DNA of 64,000 nucleotides from Bacteroidetes bacterium HGW-Bacteroidetes-16 (GTDB lineage Bacteria > Bacteroidota > Bacteroidia > Bacteroidales > F082): contig PHDN01000013.1 in the NCBI GenBank assembly GCA_002840975.1, positions 1 to 64,000 on the forward strand, in the 5' to 3' direction. Positions 22,828 to 32,146 of the stretch are shown one piece after another. Within the stretch, counting starts at the first letter, position 1. Every line of letters begins with the position of its first letter. The position numbers were made by a program, and so were the translations under genes. The notes under the pieces are model-generated. The model did not search any database and was not told where the DNA came from. It saw nothing but the letters and a program-made list of their open reading frames with translations.

Positions 22828-23832
22828 ATGAAAATAATTCTCCATTATTGTTCAAATGTCCTCCCGGCCATTTTGCTGCTGGGAGCAATCGGAGCCACTA
22901 TCCGGTTGCAGGCGCAGTTTGCACCTCCGGCCGGAATGCCCGGTACAACTGCCATTGCTGCCGATAGCGCTGTTTTTGTGGATTGGGCCTCAACATGTTC
23001 ATTTCTTGCCGGCTGGATGGATATTTCCAATGAATCGCTGGGTGTTGTAACTTATGGAACTCCTGAAAATGGAACCGCTAAGGCTGACGATCTGGTGCTT
23101 AGTCTGGGAGACGGTGGAGTGGCCACCTGTTTATTTACTACCCCTCTGGCCGATGGCCCCGGCTGGGATTTTGCCGTTTTCGAAAATTCCTTTGATGATA
23201 CTTTCCTGGAACTGGCCTTTGTGGAAGTCAGCTCCGATGGAGATAACTTTGTGCGTTTTCCGGCTTCCTCATTAACCCAAACTGAGACTCAGGTGTTAAC
23301 TTTTGGGATTTTGGATGCCACACAACTGAATAACCTGGCGGGAAAATACAGAGGCAGATATGGCGTTCCATTTGATTTAAACGAATTATCGGGTGAGAGT
23401 GGTTTGGATATCAGCCACATTGTAGCTATCAGGTTGGTCGATGTGGTGGGAAGTATAACGCCACTCTGGCAGAGTTTTGATCAGGAAGGCAGGATCATTA
23501 ACGACCCCTGGCCAACGCCTTTCGAAACAGGTGGTTTCGACCTGGATGCCGTGGGTGTGATTCATAACCAGAACAATACCGGAATCCTTCAGGTCGATGC
23601 ACAGAACAATCTCCTGATTTATCCAAATCCCATCGAGGATATTTTGTATTTTCAGTCCGAACGTCCGGTTGTGAGGCTGTCAGTATTTTCTTCTCATGGA
23701 GTAACCGTATTCCGGTCAGAAAACCAACAGCAGTTGACCATTTCCACCGAAGATTGGCCTGTGGGGATATATGTTGCACGTCTGGTGATCGGAAACCGGA
23801 TTTTAACCTCAACACTGGTGAAGCTAAAGTAA
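22828..23832 (+). CDS. T9SS-exported protein of the B12 operon
   Basis: This 334-residue secreted protein has a signal peptide (to about residue 30). A conserved beta-sandwich domain contains Asp-Phe-Ala-Val-Phe-Glu-Asn-Ser-Phe (about 113-121) and Phe-Val-Glu-Val-Ser-Ser-Asp-Gly (about 130-138). A type A T9SS tail begins at Ile-Tyr-Pro-Asn-Pro (about 263). Proteins of this type occur beside cobalamin receptors in Bacteroidota. A corrinoid-binding role like that of BtuH is possible, but I cannot show it. It is 11 bp behind the previous gene and 3 bp before the receptor gene, so it is co-transcribed. Confidence 0.7.
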   Translation: MKIILHYCSNVLPAILLLGAIGATIRLQAQFAPPAGMPGTTAIAADSAVFVDWASTCSFLAGWMDISNESLGVVTYGTPENGTAKADDLVLSLGDGGVATCLFTTPLADGPGWDFAVFENSFDDTFLELAFVEVSSDGDNFVRFPASSLTQTETQVLTFGILDATQLNNLAGKYRGRYGVPFDLNELSGESGLDISHIVAIRLVDVVGSITPLWQSFDQEGRIINDPWPTPFETGGFDLDAVGVIHNQNNTGILQVDAQNNLLIYPNPIEDILYFQSERPVVRLSVFSSHGVTVFRSENQQQLTISTEDWPVGIYVARLVIGNRILTSTLVKLK

Positions 23833-23835
23833 GGT

Positions 23836-25761
23836 ATGAACCTGAAATTCAACTATATTCTGATGTTCGTGATGCTGGCTTTGGTGCCGGAACAACTGTC
23901 GTGTCAGGCTATTTTTGATACGCTTAACCTCAAGGAGTTTGAAGTCATTGCCGATCATCCCGAATCAGGAAGCCAGTCGCGGACACAATCCATCGATTCC
24001 ATCCAGATGCGCGAGTTCTCGCAGCAGGACCTGGGCGAACTGCTGGCGGCCTTAACGCCCCTTTACATTAAATCCTATGGTCGCGGTACTTTATCTACCG
24101 TGTCGTTTCGGGGTTCAGGATCAGCTCATACCCAGGTACTTTGGGAGGGGTTTCGGCTAAACTCACCCATGTTGGGACAGGTGGATTTTTCGCAGGTACC
24201 CATGGCTTTTTTTAGTGACGTGGAATTGCTGTTTGGAGGGGCTTCTCTCGAAAAATCAGGGGGTGCCCTGGGGGGTAGTGTGAATTTGTCCAGTGACTTT
24301 ATTGCAAACGAATCTGATAAAACCATTCAACTGGAACAGACGGTGGGCAGTTTTAATACTTACCTCACTTCATTGGGCATCCATCTGAAACGCGGTAAAG
24401 TAAGTTCGTTCACAAAAATGATCCGGCAGACATCCGACAACGATTTTGTTTATAATAACAATTCCATGCTGCCTGTTGAAAGCATGAAACAACAAAATGC
24501 CGGATTTGAAAATGTGGGGTTTTTGCAAAAGTTTAGCATTCAGCTAAAGGATAATCAGCAGCTTTACCTGATGTCGTGGAATCAGTGGTCGGACCGCGAT
24601 CTGCCACCTATCATGACCAACGTGTTTAAGTTGCAGGAAGAATTCCAAACGGATATGACTTCACGGACCATTCTTGGATGGAAGAAATCCGATAAAAGAG
24701 TGGCATTGCAGGTGAAAGGGGCTTACTTTTTTGAAAACTATCATTATTATCTCAAAACGATTTCGCAGGATACGGATTCTAAAATTCTGATAAACAGCGG
24801 TTATGTTAAGTCTGATGTGATTGTGGAGTTGGGGAAGGGTTTATTGATGACCACGGGTGTTGAGTTGGAACATCAGTCGGTAAACAGCATTAATTATGAT
24901 GGCCTCAAAACCCGCAACCGGGTATTGGCTATGGCTGTAATTGAGAAAACATTCTTCAATCGCCTTGCGTTGAAACTGGTACTTCGTGAGGAATATTCCG
25001 ATGGTTCGTTTTTGCCGCTTTTGCCCTATCTTGGTGCGAGCTACAAACCCTTTGAAAAAGAAGCACTTTTTATCCGGTTTAATGTCTCGCGAAACTACAA
25101 ACGTCCCACCCTGAACGAGCTGTATTTTTATCCCGTGGGAAACATCAACCTGCTTCCCGAAAAGGCGGTTGAGTTGGAAGCCGGAATTGATTTCAAGCAT
25201 GATTTGTGGGCCGGACAATCGATTTCCATCGGGATTACAGGGTATCATTCTTCAGTGAGCAACTGGATATTATGGCTTCCTGGCGATTTTGAGTATTGGT
25301 TCCCTGAGAATATTACGGAAGTGGTTTCGCAAGGACTGGAGGCATCGCTTTATTGGCAGGCCAATGTGCAGGATTGGAAACTGGGGACTTCCCTTCAATA
25401 TTCTTTTACGCGAACAACTGATCGCAGTCATGTTGATCAGGAACACCTTCAGCTTCCCTATATTCCTGTTCACCAGGGAAATGTATTCGTCTCACTTGGA
25501 TATCAACCCTATTTTGCGCGGTGGAATATCAGCTATACGGGAGAACGGGCCACAACGCTGGATACAAAAAAAAATGAATTCAATATGCTGCCCGGTTACT
25601 GGCTCAATCATATAACAGTTGGCAGGACTTTTCAAATACGGAAGTTGGATTTGGAAGCGCGAATTAAAGTGTACAATGTTTTCGATGTAGATTATCAGGC
25701 AGTGGTTTGGCGGGCCATGCCCGGAAGATATGTCGATTTAACTGTTAAAATAAAATTGTGA
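23836..25761 (+). CDS. btuB: TonB-dependent outer-membrane receptor, BtuB-like
   Basis: This 641-residue outer-membrane receptor has a signal peptide (about 1-24), a plug domain at about 50-155 (Val-Ser-Phe-Arg-Gly-Ser-Gly and Gly-Gly-Ala-Leu-Gly-Gly-Ser-Val-Asn-Leu), and a C-terminal 22-strand barrel ending in a Leu-x-Val-Lys-Ile-Lys-Leu strand. The length is close to that of E. coli BtuB (about 594 mature residues). Its place in a riboswitch-controlled operon supports cobalamin as the substrate. No ABC importer (btuCDF) lies beside it. Confidence 0.82.
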   Translation: MNLKFNYILMFVMLALVPEQLSCQAIFDTLNLKEFEVIADHPESGSQSRTQSIDSIQMREFSQQDLGELLAALTPLYIKSYGRGTLSTVSFRGSGSAHTQVLWEGFRLNSPMLGQVDFSQVPMAFFSDVELLFGGASLEKSGGALGGSVNLSSDFIANESDKTIQLEQTVGSFNTYLTSLGIHLKRGKVSSFTKMIRQTSDNDFVYNNNSMLPVESMKQQNAGFENVGFLQKFSIQLKDNQQLYLMSWNQWSDRDLPPIMTNVFKLQEEFQTDMTSRTILGWKKSDKRVALQVKGAYFFENYHYYLKTISQDTDSKILINSGYVKSDVIVELGKGLLMTTGVELEHQSVNSINYDGLKTRNRVLAMAVIEKTFFNRLALKLVLREEYSDGSFLPLLPYLGASYKPFEKEALFIRFNVSRNYKRPTLNELYFYPVGNINLLPEKAVELEAGIDFKHDLWAGQSISIGITGYHSSVSNWILWLPGDFEYWFPENITEVVSQGLEASLYWQANVQDWKLGTSLQYSFTRTTDRSHVDQEHLQLPYIPVHQGNVFVSLGYQPYFARWNISYTGERATTLDTKKNEFNMLPGYWLNHITVGRTFQIRKLDLEARIKVYNVFDVDYQAVVWRAMPGRYVDLTVKIKL

Positions 25762-25762
25762 T

Positions 25763-26800
25763 ATGAAACAACTTATAGCGATTTTCATGGTGCTCATCAT
25801 GGCCGTTGCGTGTAATGAAAAAAAGACGTACGAACCTGGCGGAGGCTTGAATTCAGGTGTATTTATTTTAAATCAGGGCAATTTCACCTATGCCAATTCT
25901 TCGTTAAGCACCTACGATCCTGTAACAAAAACAGTGGAGCAATCGGTATTTTACAAGACCAACGGTGTGCCGCTGGGCGATGTAGCGCAAAGCATGACCA
26001 TCAAAGGAGATACGGCTTATGTGGTGGTTAACAATTCGGGATTTATTTACGCCATCAACCGGAAAACCTTTCAATTCATCAGCAAGATTACAGGGTTTGA
26101 ATCACCCCGGAATATGCTGTTCGTCAACAAACACAAGGCGTATGTGAGCGATCTGTATGCCAAATACATTACGGTGATTTACCCCTTGACCAATGAAATA
26201 ATCAAACACATTCCGTTAGGACGGAGCAGCGAGGCGATGGTCATGGCCGAAGGAAAGGTATTTGTGGCGAATTGGTCCAATTACAATCAAACCGCTGAAA
26301 ACAACATGATTATGGTGATCGATCCCGAAACGGATCAACTCATCGATTCCATTCAGGTTGGAAAAGAGCCCAACAGCATGGTGGTGGACTCTTATGGTTA
26401 TTTGTGGGTTTTGTGTTCTGGTGGTTATATGAATGAGGAAGTTGCCACACTTTGGAAAGTAGATCCCGTTTCGTTGACTGGGGACAAAAAGTTTGAATTT
26501 GAGCAGATAACCGATAACCCAACCTCCCTTTGCCTTGATCAGGAGAAAAATCTTTACTACTTAAATCATGGGGTGTTCCGCATGGATTCCAGCCATTTTG
26601 AATTACCAAAAACTGCCTTTATCCCTGAAGGAGATCGCAACTTCTACGCCTTGTTTATCTACCCGGAGAATCAAATCTACGTCAGCGATGCGGGTAACTA
26701 CCTCAGCAACGGATGGGTATATGTGTACAACAGTTCGGGGGATGAAACCGACCATTTTGAAGCCGGAATCATTCCGGGATATTTTGTTTTAAACCGATAG
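25763..26800 (+). CDS. btuG: BtuG-like surface beta-propeller lipoprotein (DUF5074)
   Basis: This is a 345-residue predicted lipoprotein (Ala-Val-Ala-Cys lipobox, C17). It has a seven-bladed YncE-like propeller, with Gly-Val-Phe-Ile-Leu-Asn-Gln-Gly-Asn-Phe near the start and repeated Asp-Thr-Ala-Tyr-Val-Val / Lys-Val-Phe-Val-Ala-Asn strands. BtuG proteins of Bacteroides bind cobalamin very tightly at the surface and hand it to BtuB. The gene starts 1 bp after the receptor gene, the arrangement expected for a BtuB-BtuG pair. Confidence 0.78.
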   Translation: MKQLIAIFMVLIMAVACNEKKTYEPGGGLNSGVFILNQGNFTYANSSLSTYDPVTKTVEQSVFYKTNGVPLGDVAQSMTIKGDTAYVVVNNSGFIYAINRKTFQFISKITGFESPRNMLFVNKHKAYVSDLYAKYITVIYPLTNEIIKHIPLGRSSEAMVMAEGKVFVANWSNYNQTAENNMIMVIDPETDQLIDSIQVGKEPNSMVVDSYGYLWVLCSGGYMNEEVATLWKVDPVSLTGDKKFEFEQITDNPTSLCLDQEKNLYYLNHGVFRMDSSHFELPKTAFIPEGDRNFYALFIYPENQIYVSDAGNYLSNGWVYVYNSSGDETDHFEAGIIPGYFVLNR

Positions 26801-26939
26801 TCTTAGGTTGTTCTGTTACGACTAAGTGGTATACTTTTCGATTGAAAGGTGGACTACTTTCTAATTAATATAAACGTCTGTGGTGTAAAATGAACCACAA
26901 AGGCACAGAGAGCGCAAAGAGAATTTTTGAATAGAAATG

Positions 26940-27089
26940 TTGAGTCCACTCCGAAAAGTATGTGTTCATTGATTTTCAACTCATTTACCCCTGACCCCTA
27001 AAGGGGGATTCGTTGAAAATCAATTGAAATATCTAAAGTCCCCTTTAGGGGATTTAGGGGTATTTGTCTTTTCGGAGTGTACTCAATGT
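26940..27089. repeat. MITE-like element with terminal and internal inverted repeats
   Basis: Terminal inverted repeats TTGAGTCCACTCCGAAAAG (26941-26959) and CTTTTCGGAGTGTACTCAA (27069-27087) differ at one position. Inside are a second palindrome (GATTTTCAAC / GTTGAAAATC) and two blocks of CCCCTAAAGGGG type. No transposase is encoded. It sits between the B12 operon end and the convergent EamA gene and could fold into a long hairpin on either strand. Confidence 0.7.
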
Positions 27090-27099
27090 AATCTGTAAT

Positions 27100-27996
27100 T
27101 TAAATAAAGAACATCGCCACTCCGACTACGCTGATCACGGCACCAATAATTTCTTTCAGGGTGATTTTTTGTTTGAAAATGAAATGTGCCGGTGCGATTA
27201 TGAGTACAGGTACAATGGACATCAGGGTGGCAGCAATCCCGGCCGAGGTATGCTGAATGGCAATCAGCGAAAAAGCAACCCCCAGAAACGGACCAAAAAA
27301 GGAACCGATGCCGATACCCGCCATAATTTGTGTTTGTTGAAGAGTACGGGCCACTTGTTTCCATTTTCCCAAGAGGGTGATTAAAAAGGTAAAGCCTGCA
27401 ATTCCGGCGATGATCCTGATTTGCGTGGCAGCAAAAGGATCATAATCGCGCATGCCGTATTTGCTCAGTACCAAACCGCCTGCTTGTCCCATGGCGCCTA
27501 AAAAGGCAAAAACCAAACCCTTGATCGGAAAATTAAACGAAATCCGTTTGCCCACCACCGGTTTTGCCAGGATGGTGAGCGAAATACCAAAGATGACAAG
27601 CAACATGCCAAGGATGCTTTTTGGCGAAAGCGACTCCCCCAGAATAAAGTAACCCAGGAATACGGTGGCGGGTGGGGCCAGGGTCATCATCAGCATGGCA
27701 ATTCTTGAGCCGATCAGCACATAGGAGGAGAACAGAAAATAGTCGCCAATCACAAACCCGATGAGCCCTGAAAGGGACAACCAAATCCAGGCATGAGTGC
27801 TGGCGTCTATGGGTAGAAAAAGGTCTCTGGTAAAGTAGGTTACACCTCCCAACAGGAAAAAAGCAGCCGTCAGCCGGATGATATTGACCGGATAGGAACC
27901 TACTTTTTTGGTGGCAAATTCAAAGGCCAGGGCCGTTATAGTCCAGAAAACCGCTGTAATCAGCGCTGCAATTTCTCCAAAATAGGCTGTCTCCAT
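27100..27996 (-). CDS. EamA/DMT-family transporter
   Basis: This 298-residue inner-membrane protein has ten predicted helices in two repeated EamA halves (about 5-140 and 150-298). The pattern Ala-x-x-Trp-Thr-x-x-Ala-Leu lies near the start and Pro-Val-x-x-Ile-x-x-Ala near the end. Members export metabolites or amino acids. The substrate is not predictable, and no partner gene lies nearby. Confidence 0.85.
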   Translation of the reverse strand: METAYFGEIAALITAVFWTITALAFEFATKKVGSYPVNIIRLTAAFFLLGGVTYFTRDLFLPIDASTHAWIWLSLSGLIGFVIGDYFLFSSYVLIGSRIAMLMMTLAPPATVFLGYFILGESLSPKSILGMLLVIFGISLTILAKPVVGKRISFNFPIKGLVFAFLGAMGQAGGLVLSKYGMRDYDPFAATQIRIIAGIAGFTFLITLLGKWKQVARTLQQTQIMAGIGIGSFFGPFLGVAFSLIAIQHTSAGIAATLMSIVPVLIIAPAHFIFKQKITLKEIIGAVISVVGVAMFFI

Positions 27997-28337
27997 GTGA
28001 TTTTTTAAGGCTGCAAATGTAGGAGATTATTGGAAATAATGATAAGTAGCGATGACCATCGTTTTTTGTTTCGAATTTACCCTGACCTAGGTTGTAACCT
28101 TTATCAATGTTCAGAAATATTTGGTCGTATTACTACATGCACTTTTTATTGGCCACTTATTTGTCCCGATTTCTAAATAAGCGCAAACCACATCATAACC
28201 AGTCATAACGATCATAAAAAATAGCGCCATGTCATATTCGTACGGGATTCTAGCCAATTCAATCAGACTGTGATTTGAGTTTTCTCTCCAATAAATAATA
28301 AATCACTAACTTTGTAAAAACTTAAAAAGCTAGAAAT
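27997..28337. other. divergent intergenic region
   Basis: This 341-bp region lies between divergent genes. A TAnnTTTG -7 element, TAACTTTG, lies at 28307-28314, about 24 bp before the OsmC start, without a good -33 element. I see nothing else. Confidence 0.4.
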
Positions 28338-28751
28338 ATGAGCCATAAAACGAATGTAACCTGGACGGGAGCAATGTCTTTCGAGGCCGAAGTCAACGAT
28401 TTTAAAATTAAACTCGATGCCGATGAAGCGGTCGGTGGAAAAAATACCGGACCCCGTCCCAAGCCACTCACCCTGGTTTCGCTGGGAGGTTGTACCGGCA
28501 TGGATGTGATTTCTATACTGGGTAAAATGCGCGTGGTACCCGAATATTTTAATGTGGAAGTTACCGGTGAACTCACCGAAGAACACCCCAAATATTATCA
28601 TAAACTGCACATCCGGTACATTTTTAAAGGCGATGATTTGCCCATGGAAAAACTTGAAAAAGCAGTTACCCTTTCACAGGAACGCTATTGTGGTGTAAGC
28701 GAAATGCTTCGTAAAGCGGCCACCATTACCCACGAAATCGTTGTGGAATAA
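28338..28751 (+). CDS. OsmC family protein
   Basis: This 137-residue OsmC/Ohr-fold protein has an N-terminal beta strand set, then Pro-Leu-Thr-Leu-Val-Ser-Leu-Gly-Gly-Cys-Thr-Gly-Met-Asp with the first redox cysteine (C55), and a second conserved cysteine in Arg-Tyr-Cys-Gly-Val (C115). The two cysteines are those used for organic hydroperoxide reduction in the family. It is a single gene with its own terminator and probably has an antioxidant role. Confidence 0.88.
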   Translation: MSHKTNVTWTGAMSFEAEVNDFKIKLDADEAVGGKNTGPRPKPLTLVSLGGCTGMDVISILGKMRVVPEYFNVEVTGELTEEHPKYYHKLHIRYIFKGDDLPMEKLEKAVTLSQERYCGVSEMLRKAATITHEIVVE

Positions 28752-28771
28752 GCGTTGTACTTAAAACAAAA

Positions 28772-28803
28772 GAAGCCTGCTACGAAAATAGCAGGTTTTT
28801 TTG
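28772..28803 (+). terminator. rho-independent terminator after osmC-like gene
   Basis: The perfect stem CCTGCTA (28776-28782) / TAGCAGG (28789-28795) has a 6-base loop followed by seven T residues. Confidence 0.85.
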
Positions 28804-28859
28804 TTTTTATATTTTAGGATTGTCTACTTTTATCCCTGTTATCAAAAAAAGTTATTAAA

Positions 28860-30956
28860 ATGAAAAAAGGGTTACTTCTTCTGTTTACAGGATGGTTTTC
28901 AATGGCAACACTTTTTGCCGGATCGGTTACCCGCCAACAGGCCGAAAGGCTGGCCGTTAATTTCTGGGAATCGAATGTGTTGAAGAAATCTTTTGCGAGT
29001 GGCTTTAGGCCAGAAGTTGGTGACATCACCCCTTTTGAATACGATGAACAAGTAATTTATTTCCAAATAAATATGAACCCTGACGGCTGGATTCTGGTTT
29101 CAGCTACCGATGCTGCACAACCCATTTTAGCTTATTCACCTACAGGACAAATTGATTTGCAAAATAAACCTGCCAATACAGCTGCATGGTTATCACAATA
29201 TCAGAAAGCATTGAGCGAAATCATTCAAAAAAACCTTCCCGGCACATCATATATCCATCAAAAATGGGAAGAACTCCTTTCGATTGATCCTGCTTCCCCT
29301 CTTCGTTCCACATGGTCGCGCAGTGTGGAGCCCTTGCTCACCACCAACTGGGATCAGGGGCGTTATTATAACGAGATGTGCCCCGTTGATCCAGCCGGTC
29401 CCGGAGGGCATTGCTATGTGGGATGTGTGCCCACAACTCTGGGTCAGCTTTGCAACTATTTCCGCTGGCCCGAAACAGGGATTGGCGAGTATTCCTATGA
29501 TGATCCTGTTTATGGAACCCTGTCGGCTGATTTTGGCAATACCACTTACCATTGGGATGAAATGGCGGTTTCGTTGAACAATTCTAACCTCGCCGTTGCT
29601 GAATTGTTGTATGATCTGGGTGTTGCCTGCGATCTGGTTTATGGGCCAGATGGTTCGGGAATGTACAACCACAAAGCCGCCTACGCCTTGCGTACTTTCT
29701 TTAAATTTGCCCCCGAAACCCAATATGTCTTCCGCGACAGCACCAGCATGGATTGGGATAGCCTGATCATTTCGCATCTTAACAGGAATATTCCCATGTA
29801 TTATGCAGGCTGGTCGGTACCCAACATCAATGGACATGCCTTTGTATGCGATGGGTATCAGGATGAACACTTTTTCCATTTTAACTGGGGCTGGAGTGGT
29901 TCTTACGATGGGTATTTTTATACGGATGCCCTGAATCCGGGTGGGAGCAATTTTAACCTGGCACAGGAACTGGTCATCAATGCCGTTCCTGATTCAATCA
30001 ATTATACCTATCCGCCAGGATGTGCAGGATTTTCAGAACTCAATACCACCAGCGGTACCATTGGTGATGGCAGTGGTCCATTGTATGGTTATTTGCCCGG
30101 GACGGACTGTAGTTGGCTGATCGCTCCGGAGGATTCAATTACTTCGATCACACTTCGTTTTTTTCAATTTGATGTAGCTGAAGGAGATACCTTGTTTGTT
30201 TATCAGGGGAGTTCTACTGCTTCACCACTTATAGGATCTTATTCCGGAGTGCAACTTCCTGACGATCTTGTGGTTGAAAGTGAACAGGCTTTCATTGAAT
30301 TTCAAACGCAGTCGGTTTCCGGTGCTTCGGGTTGGCTGGTGGGTTTTGAAGCCCAGATTCCGGTTTACTGCACTACAAACCAAATGCTCACGGATATTTC
30401 AGGCACCTTAAGCGATGGTAGTGGCCCCCGCAATTATCACAATGCTTCTACATGCTTGTGGATGATTGCTCCTCCCGGAGCTCAACTGATTGAACTGCAA
30501 TTTGATACATTTGATACCGAAGCCAACTTTGATATGGTTACGATTTACGATGGAAATGAGGTGATAGGAGAATTTTCAGGCAATGAAATCCCGCCTATGT
30601 TATCTGCCACCAGCGGAACCATGTTTGTTGTTTTTACCTCAAATATGGAGATTACGGCTCCCGGCTGGACGGCAACCTACACCACCGATTTGGTGGGATT
30701 GGGAGAAAATCCGTCCGAATTACTAAAATTATCTGCATTTCCAAACCCGGCTCACGACAAGCTGATCATCCATCAGTCAAATGCAGGAATCCTAACCCAC
30801 TTTAAAATTACCAATTCGATTGGCAAAGTGGTTTATATAAAAGATTCACAAAACGAAAAAATACAGGTGAATATCTCCGGTTGGTTGCCGGGAGTTTATT
30901 TTATAGAATCAAGATCCGGTAAAAGTAATGGAATAATAAAGGTGATCGTTTGGTAA
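28860..30956 (+). CDS. secreted C10 (streptopain-like) cysteine protease with CUB domains
   Basis: This 698-residue exported protease has a signal peptide (1-20) and an N-terminal inhibitory propeptide (about 22-125). The C10 catalytic domain has C189 in Val-Gly-Cys-Val-Pro-Thr-Thr and H326 in Asn-Gly-His-Ala-Phe-Val-Cys-Asp-Gly-Tyr. Two CUB domains follow (about 385-500 and 505-610, each Gly-Thr-x-x-Asp-Gly-Ser-Gly-Pro...Cys-x-Trp-x-Ile), then a type A T9SS tail from about 625. C10 enzymes degrade extracellular proteins, and the CUB modules probably bind substrate. It is monocistronic and convergent with the hydrolase gene. Confidence 0.87.
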   Translation: MKKGLLLLFTGWFSMATLFAGSVTRQQAERLAVNFWESNVLKKSFASGFRPEVGDITPFEYDEQVIYFQINMNPDGWILVSATDAAQPILAYSPTGQIDLQNKPANTAAWLSQYQKALSEIIQKNLPGTSYIHQKWEELLSIDPASPLRSTWSRSVEPLLTTNWDQGRYYNEMCPVDPAGPGGHCYVGCVPTTLGQLCNYFRWPETGIGEYSYDDPVYGTLSADFGNTTYHWDEMAVSLNNSNLAVAELLYDLGVACDLVYGPDGSGMYNHKAAYALRTFFKFAPETQYVFRDSTSMDWDSLIISHLNRNIPMYYAGWSVPNINGHAFVCDGYQDEHFFHFNWGWSGSYDGYFYTDALNPGGSNFNLAQELVINAVPDSINYTYPPGCAGFSELNTTSGTIGDGSGPLYGYLPGTDCSWLIAPEDSITSITLRFFQFDVAEGDTLFVYQGSSTASPLIGSYSGVQLPDDLVVESEQAFIEFQTQSVSGASGWLVGFEAQIPVYCTTNQMLTDISGTLSDGSGPRNYHNASTCLWMIAPPGAQLIELQFDTFDTEANFDMVTIYDGNEVIGEFSGNEIPPMLSATSGTMFVVFTSNMEITAPGWTATYTTDLVGLGENPSELLKLSAFPNPAHDKLIIHQSNAGILTHFKITNSIGKVVYIKDSQNEKIQVNISGWLPGVYFIESRSGKSNGIIKVIVW

Positions 30957-30957
30957 C

Positions 30958-31962
30958 TCAATTCTTAAAGAGTTCCGTTTGGGTTTGAAGGAAGTCTTTT
31001 ATCGTTTTAAACACTTCCTGCCGTGCCTTTTTATTTGAGAGCATCAGGTCGTGCATGCCTTCAGGGATGGCCTTCTTCACCACCTGTTTACCCAACCTGT
31101 CGGCAAATCGTTCAATATCTGCAACATTCAATACCGAATCTGCTGTCTGCATGTCTTGGCGGTAGGCCCCCGGTTTTACACTTTTTTCACCATACATGAC
31201 CAGGATGGGAAAATCAATGTTCAAACCTTTTTGTAACATTTTCTGAGCAGAATGGATAGTTTGAATCCAACCCAAATCCACCCGGTGACCTTCGATGGGT
31301 TTAATGGTCAGGTCAAAGTCCCATTCCCCATGGAATTGCTTGTGGATACTTTCTCCATACCCTCTGGTTAAACTGGAAGATGATGAGATGCAGGGAAAAA
31401 ATTTGCCGATACATGCGATAGCAGGAAGCAGCATTTTTTTTAACGAATTCAAATTAAATTCAAAAAAGGGACTATTCAAAATCAAAGCGTTCACCGGAAA
31501 TTGGTCTGTAAACTGATTGCAATACAATGAGGTGATCAATCCCCCGGTAGAATGTCCCATCAGCGCTATTTTTTTGATTCCTTCCTTTGTGCATATGTAG
31601 TTCAAAGCGAGTGTAATTTCCTCAAAATATTCGGCGATGTCATGTGTGCCACCAGGCTTTTGATGAGGGAGCAACGATCGTCCGTAACGTCTTAAATCAA
31701 GGGCGAAAAACTGAATTCCCTGGTTGGTGAACCAATCAGCCACGTGTTCCTGAAAAAAGTAATCGTTGAAACCATGAATATACAAAACGGCGCTGTTAGT
31801 CGGTGATAAACAGGGATGTGTATACAAGGCAGCCACGTTCTTTCCCTCCTGGTTGGGCATGAGTTGGATCGTAATTGTTTTACCCGGTAAATTTTCAATT
31901 GACATATTCAGAAGTTGGCAGATAATTTCAAAAGTACTATATTTTCTGTTGTTGAAAGCCAT
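30958..31962 (-). CDS. alpha/beta hydrolase, monoacylglycerol-lipase-like
   Basis: This 334-residue serine hydrolase has an alpha/beta fold: His-Gly-Phe-Asn-Asp-Tyr oxyanion strand, nucleophile elbow Gly-His-Ser-Thr-Gly-Gly, Asp-Leu-Arg-Arg-Tyr-Gly-Arg-Ser strand typical of lysophospholipase/MGL proteins, acid region Met-Tyr-Gly-Glu-Lys-Ser, and histidine in Gly-Met-His-Asp-Leu. The first 18 residues may be unneeded; M19 is an alternative start. The protein is probably cytoplasmic and the substrate is unknown. Confidence 0.82.
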   Translation of the reverse strand: MAFNNRKYSTFEIICQLLNMSIENLPGKTITIQLMPNQEGKNVAALYTHPCLSPTNSAVLYIHGFNDYFFQEHVADWFTNQGIQFFALDLRRYGRSLLPHQKPGGTHDIAEYFEEITLALNYICTKEGIKKIALMGHSTGGLITSLYCNQFTDQFPVNALILNSPFFEFNLNSLKKMLLPAIACIGKFFPCISSSSSLTRGYGESIHKQFHGEWDFDLTIKPIEGHRVDLGWIQTIHSAQKMLQKGLNIDFPILVMYGEKSVKPGAYRQDMQTADSVLNVADIERFADRLGKQVVKKAIPEGMHDLMLSNKKARQEVFKTIKDFLQTQTELFKN

Positions 31963-32000
31963 TTATTGAAAACCTGTGATGGAAGGCTAATAGGTTGAGC

Positions 32001-32092
32001 ACCGGGCTAAAGCCGTCGTGCAATGGATGGCATTGGGCCTTATTTCACCGGGCTAAAGCCGCGGTGTAATGGATGGGATTTAGGCTGATTGC
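32001..32092. repeat. two tandem 46-bp repeat units
   Basis: Unit 1 (32001-32046) and unit 2 (32047-32092) both begin ACCGGGCTAAAGCCG, continue with a GTGyAATGGATGG-type stretch and diverge mildly at the end. The second unit contains the short palindrome CACCGGGC..GCGGTG. It lies in the divergent space before the YgiQ gene. Confidence 0.65.
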
Positions 32093-32119
32093 ACCACACT
32101 CCCGACTTCCCAACTTTAC

Positions 32120-32127
32120 TATCTTTG
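32120..32127 (+). promoter_or_regulatory. -7 promoter element before ygiQ-like gene
   Basis: TATCTTTG lies 19 bp upstream of the ATG and fits TAnnTTTG. No -33 TTG is found at the usual distance. Confidence 0.4.
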
Positions 32128-32146
32128 CACTCACTAATTATCAACT

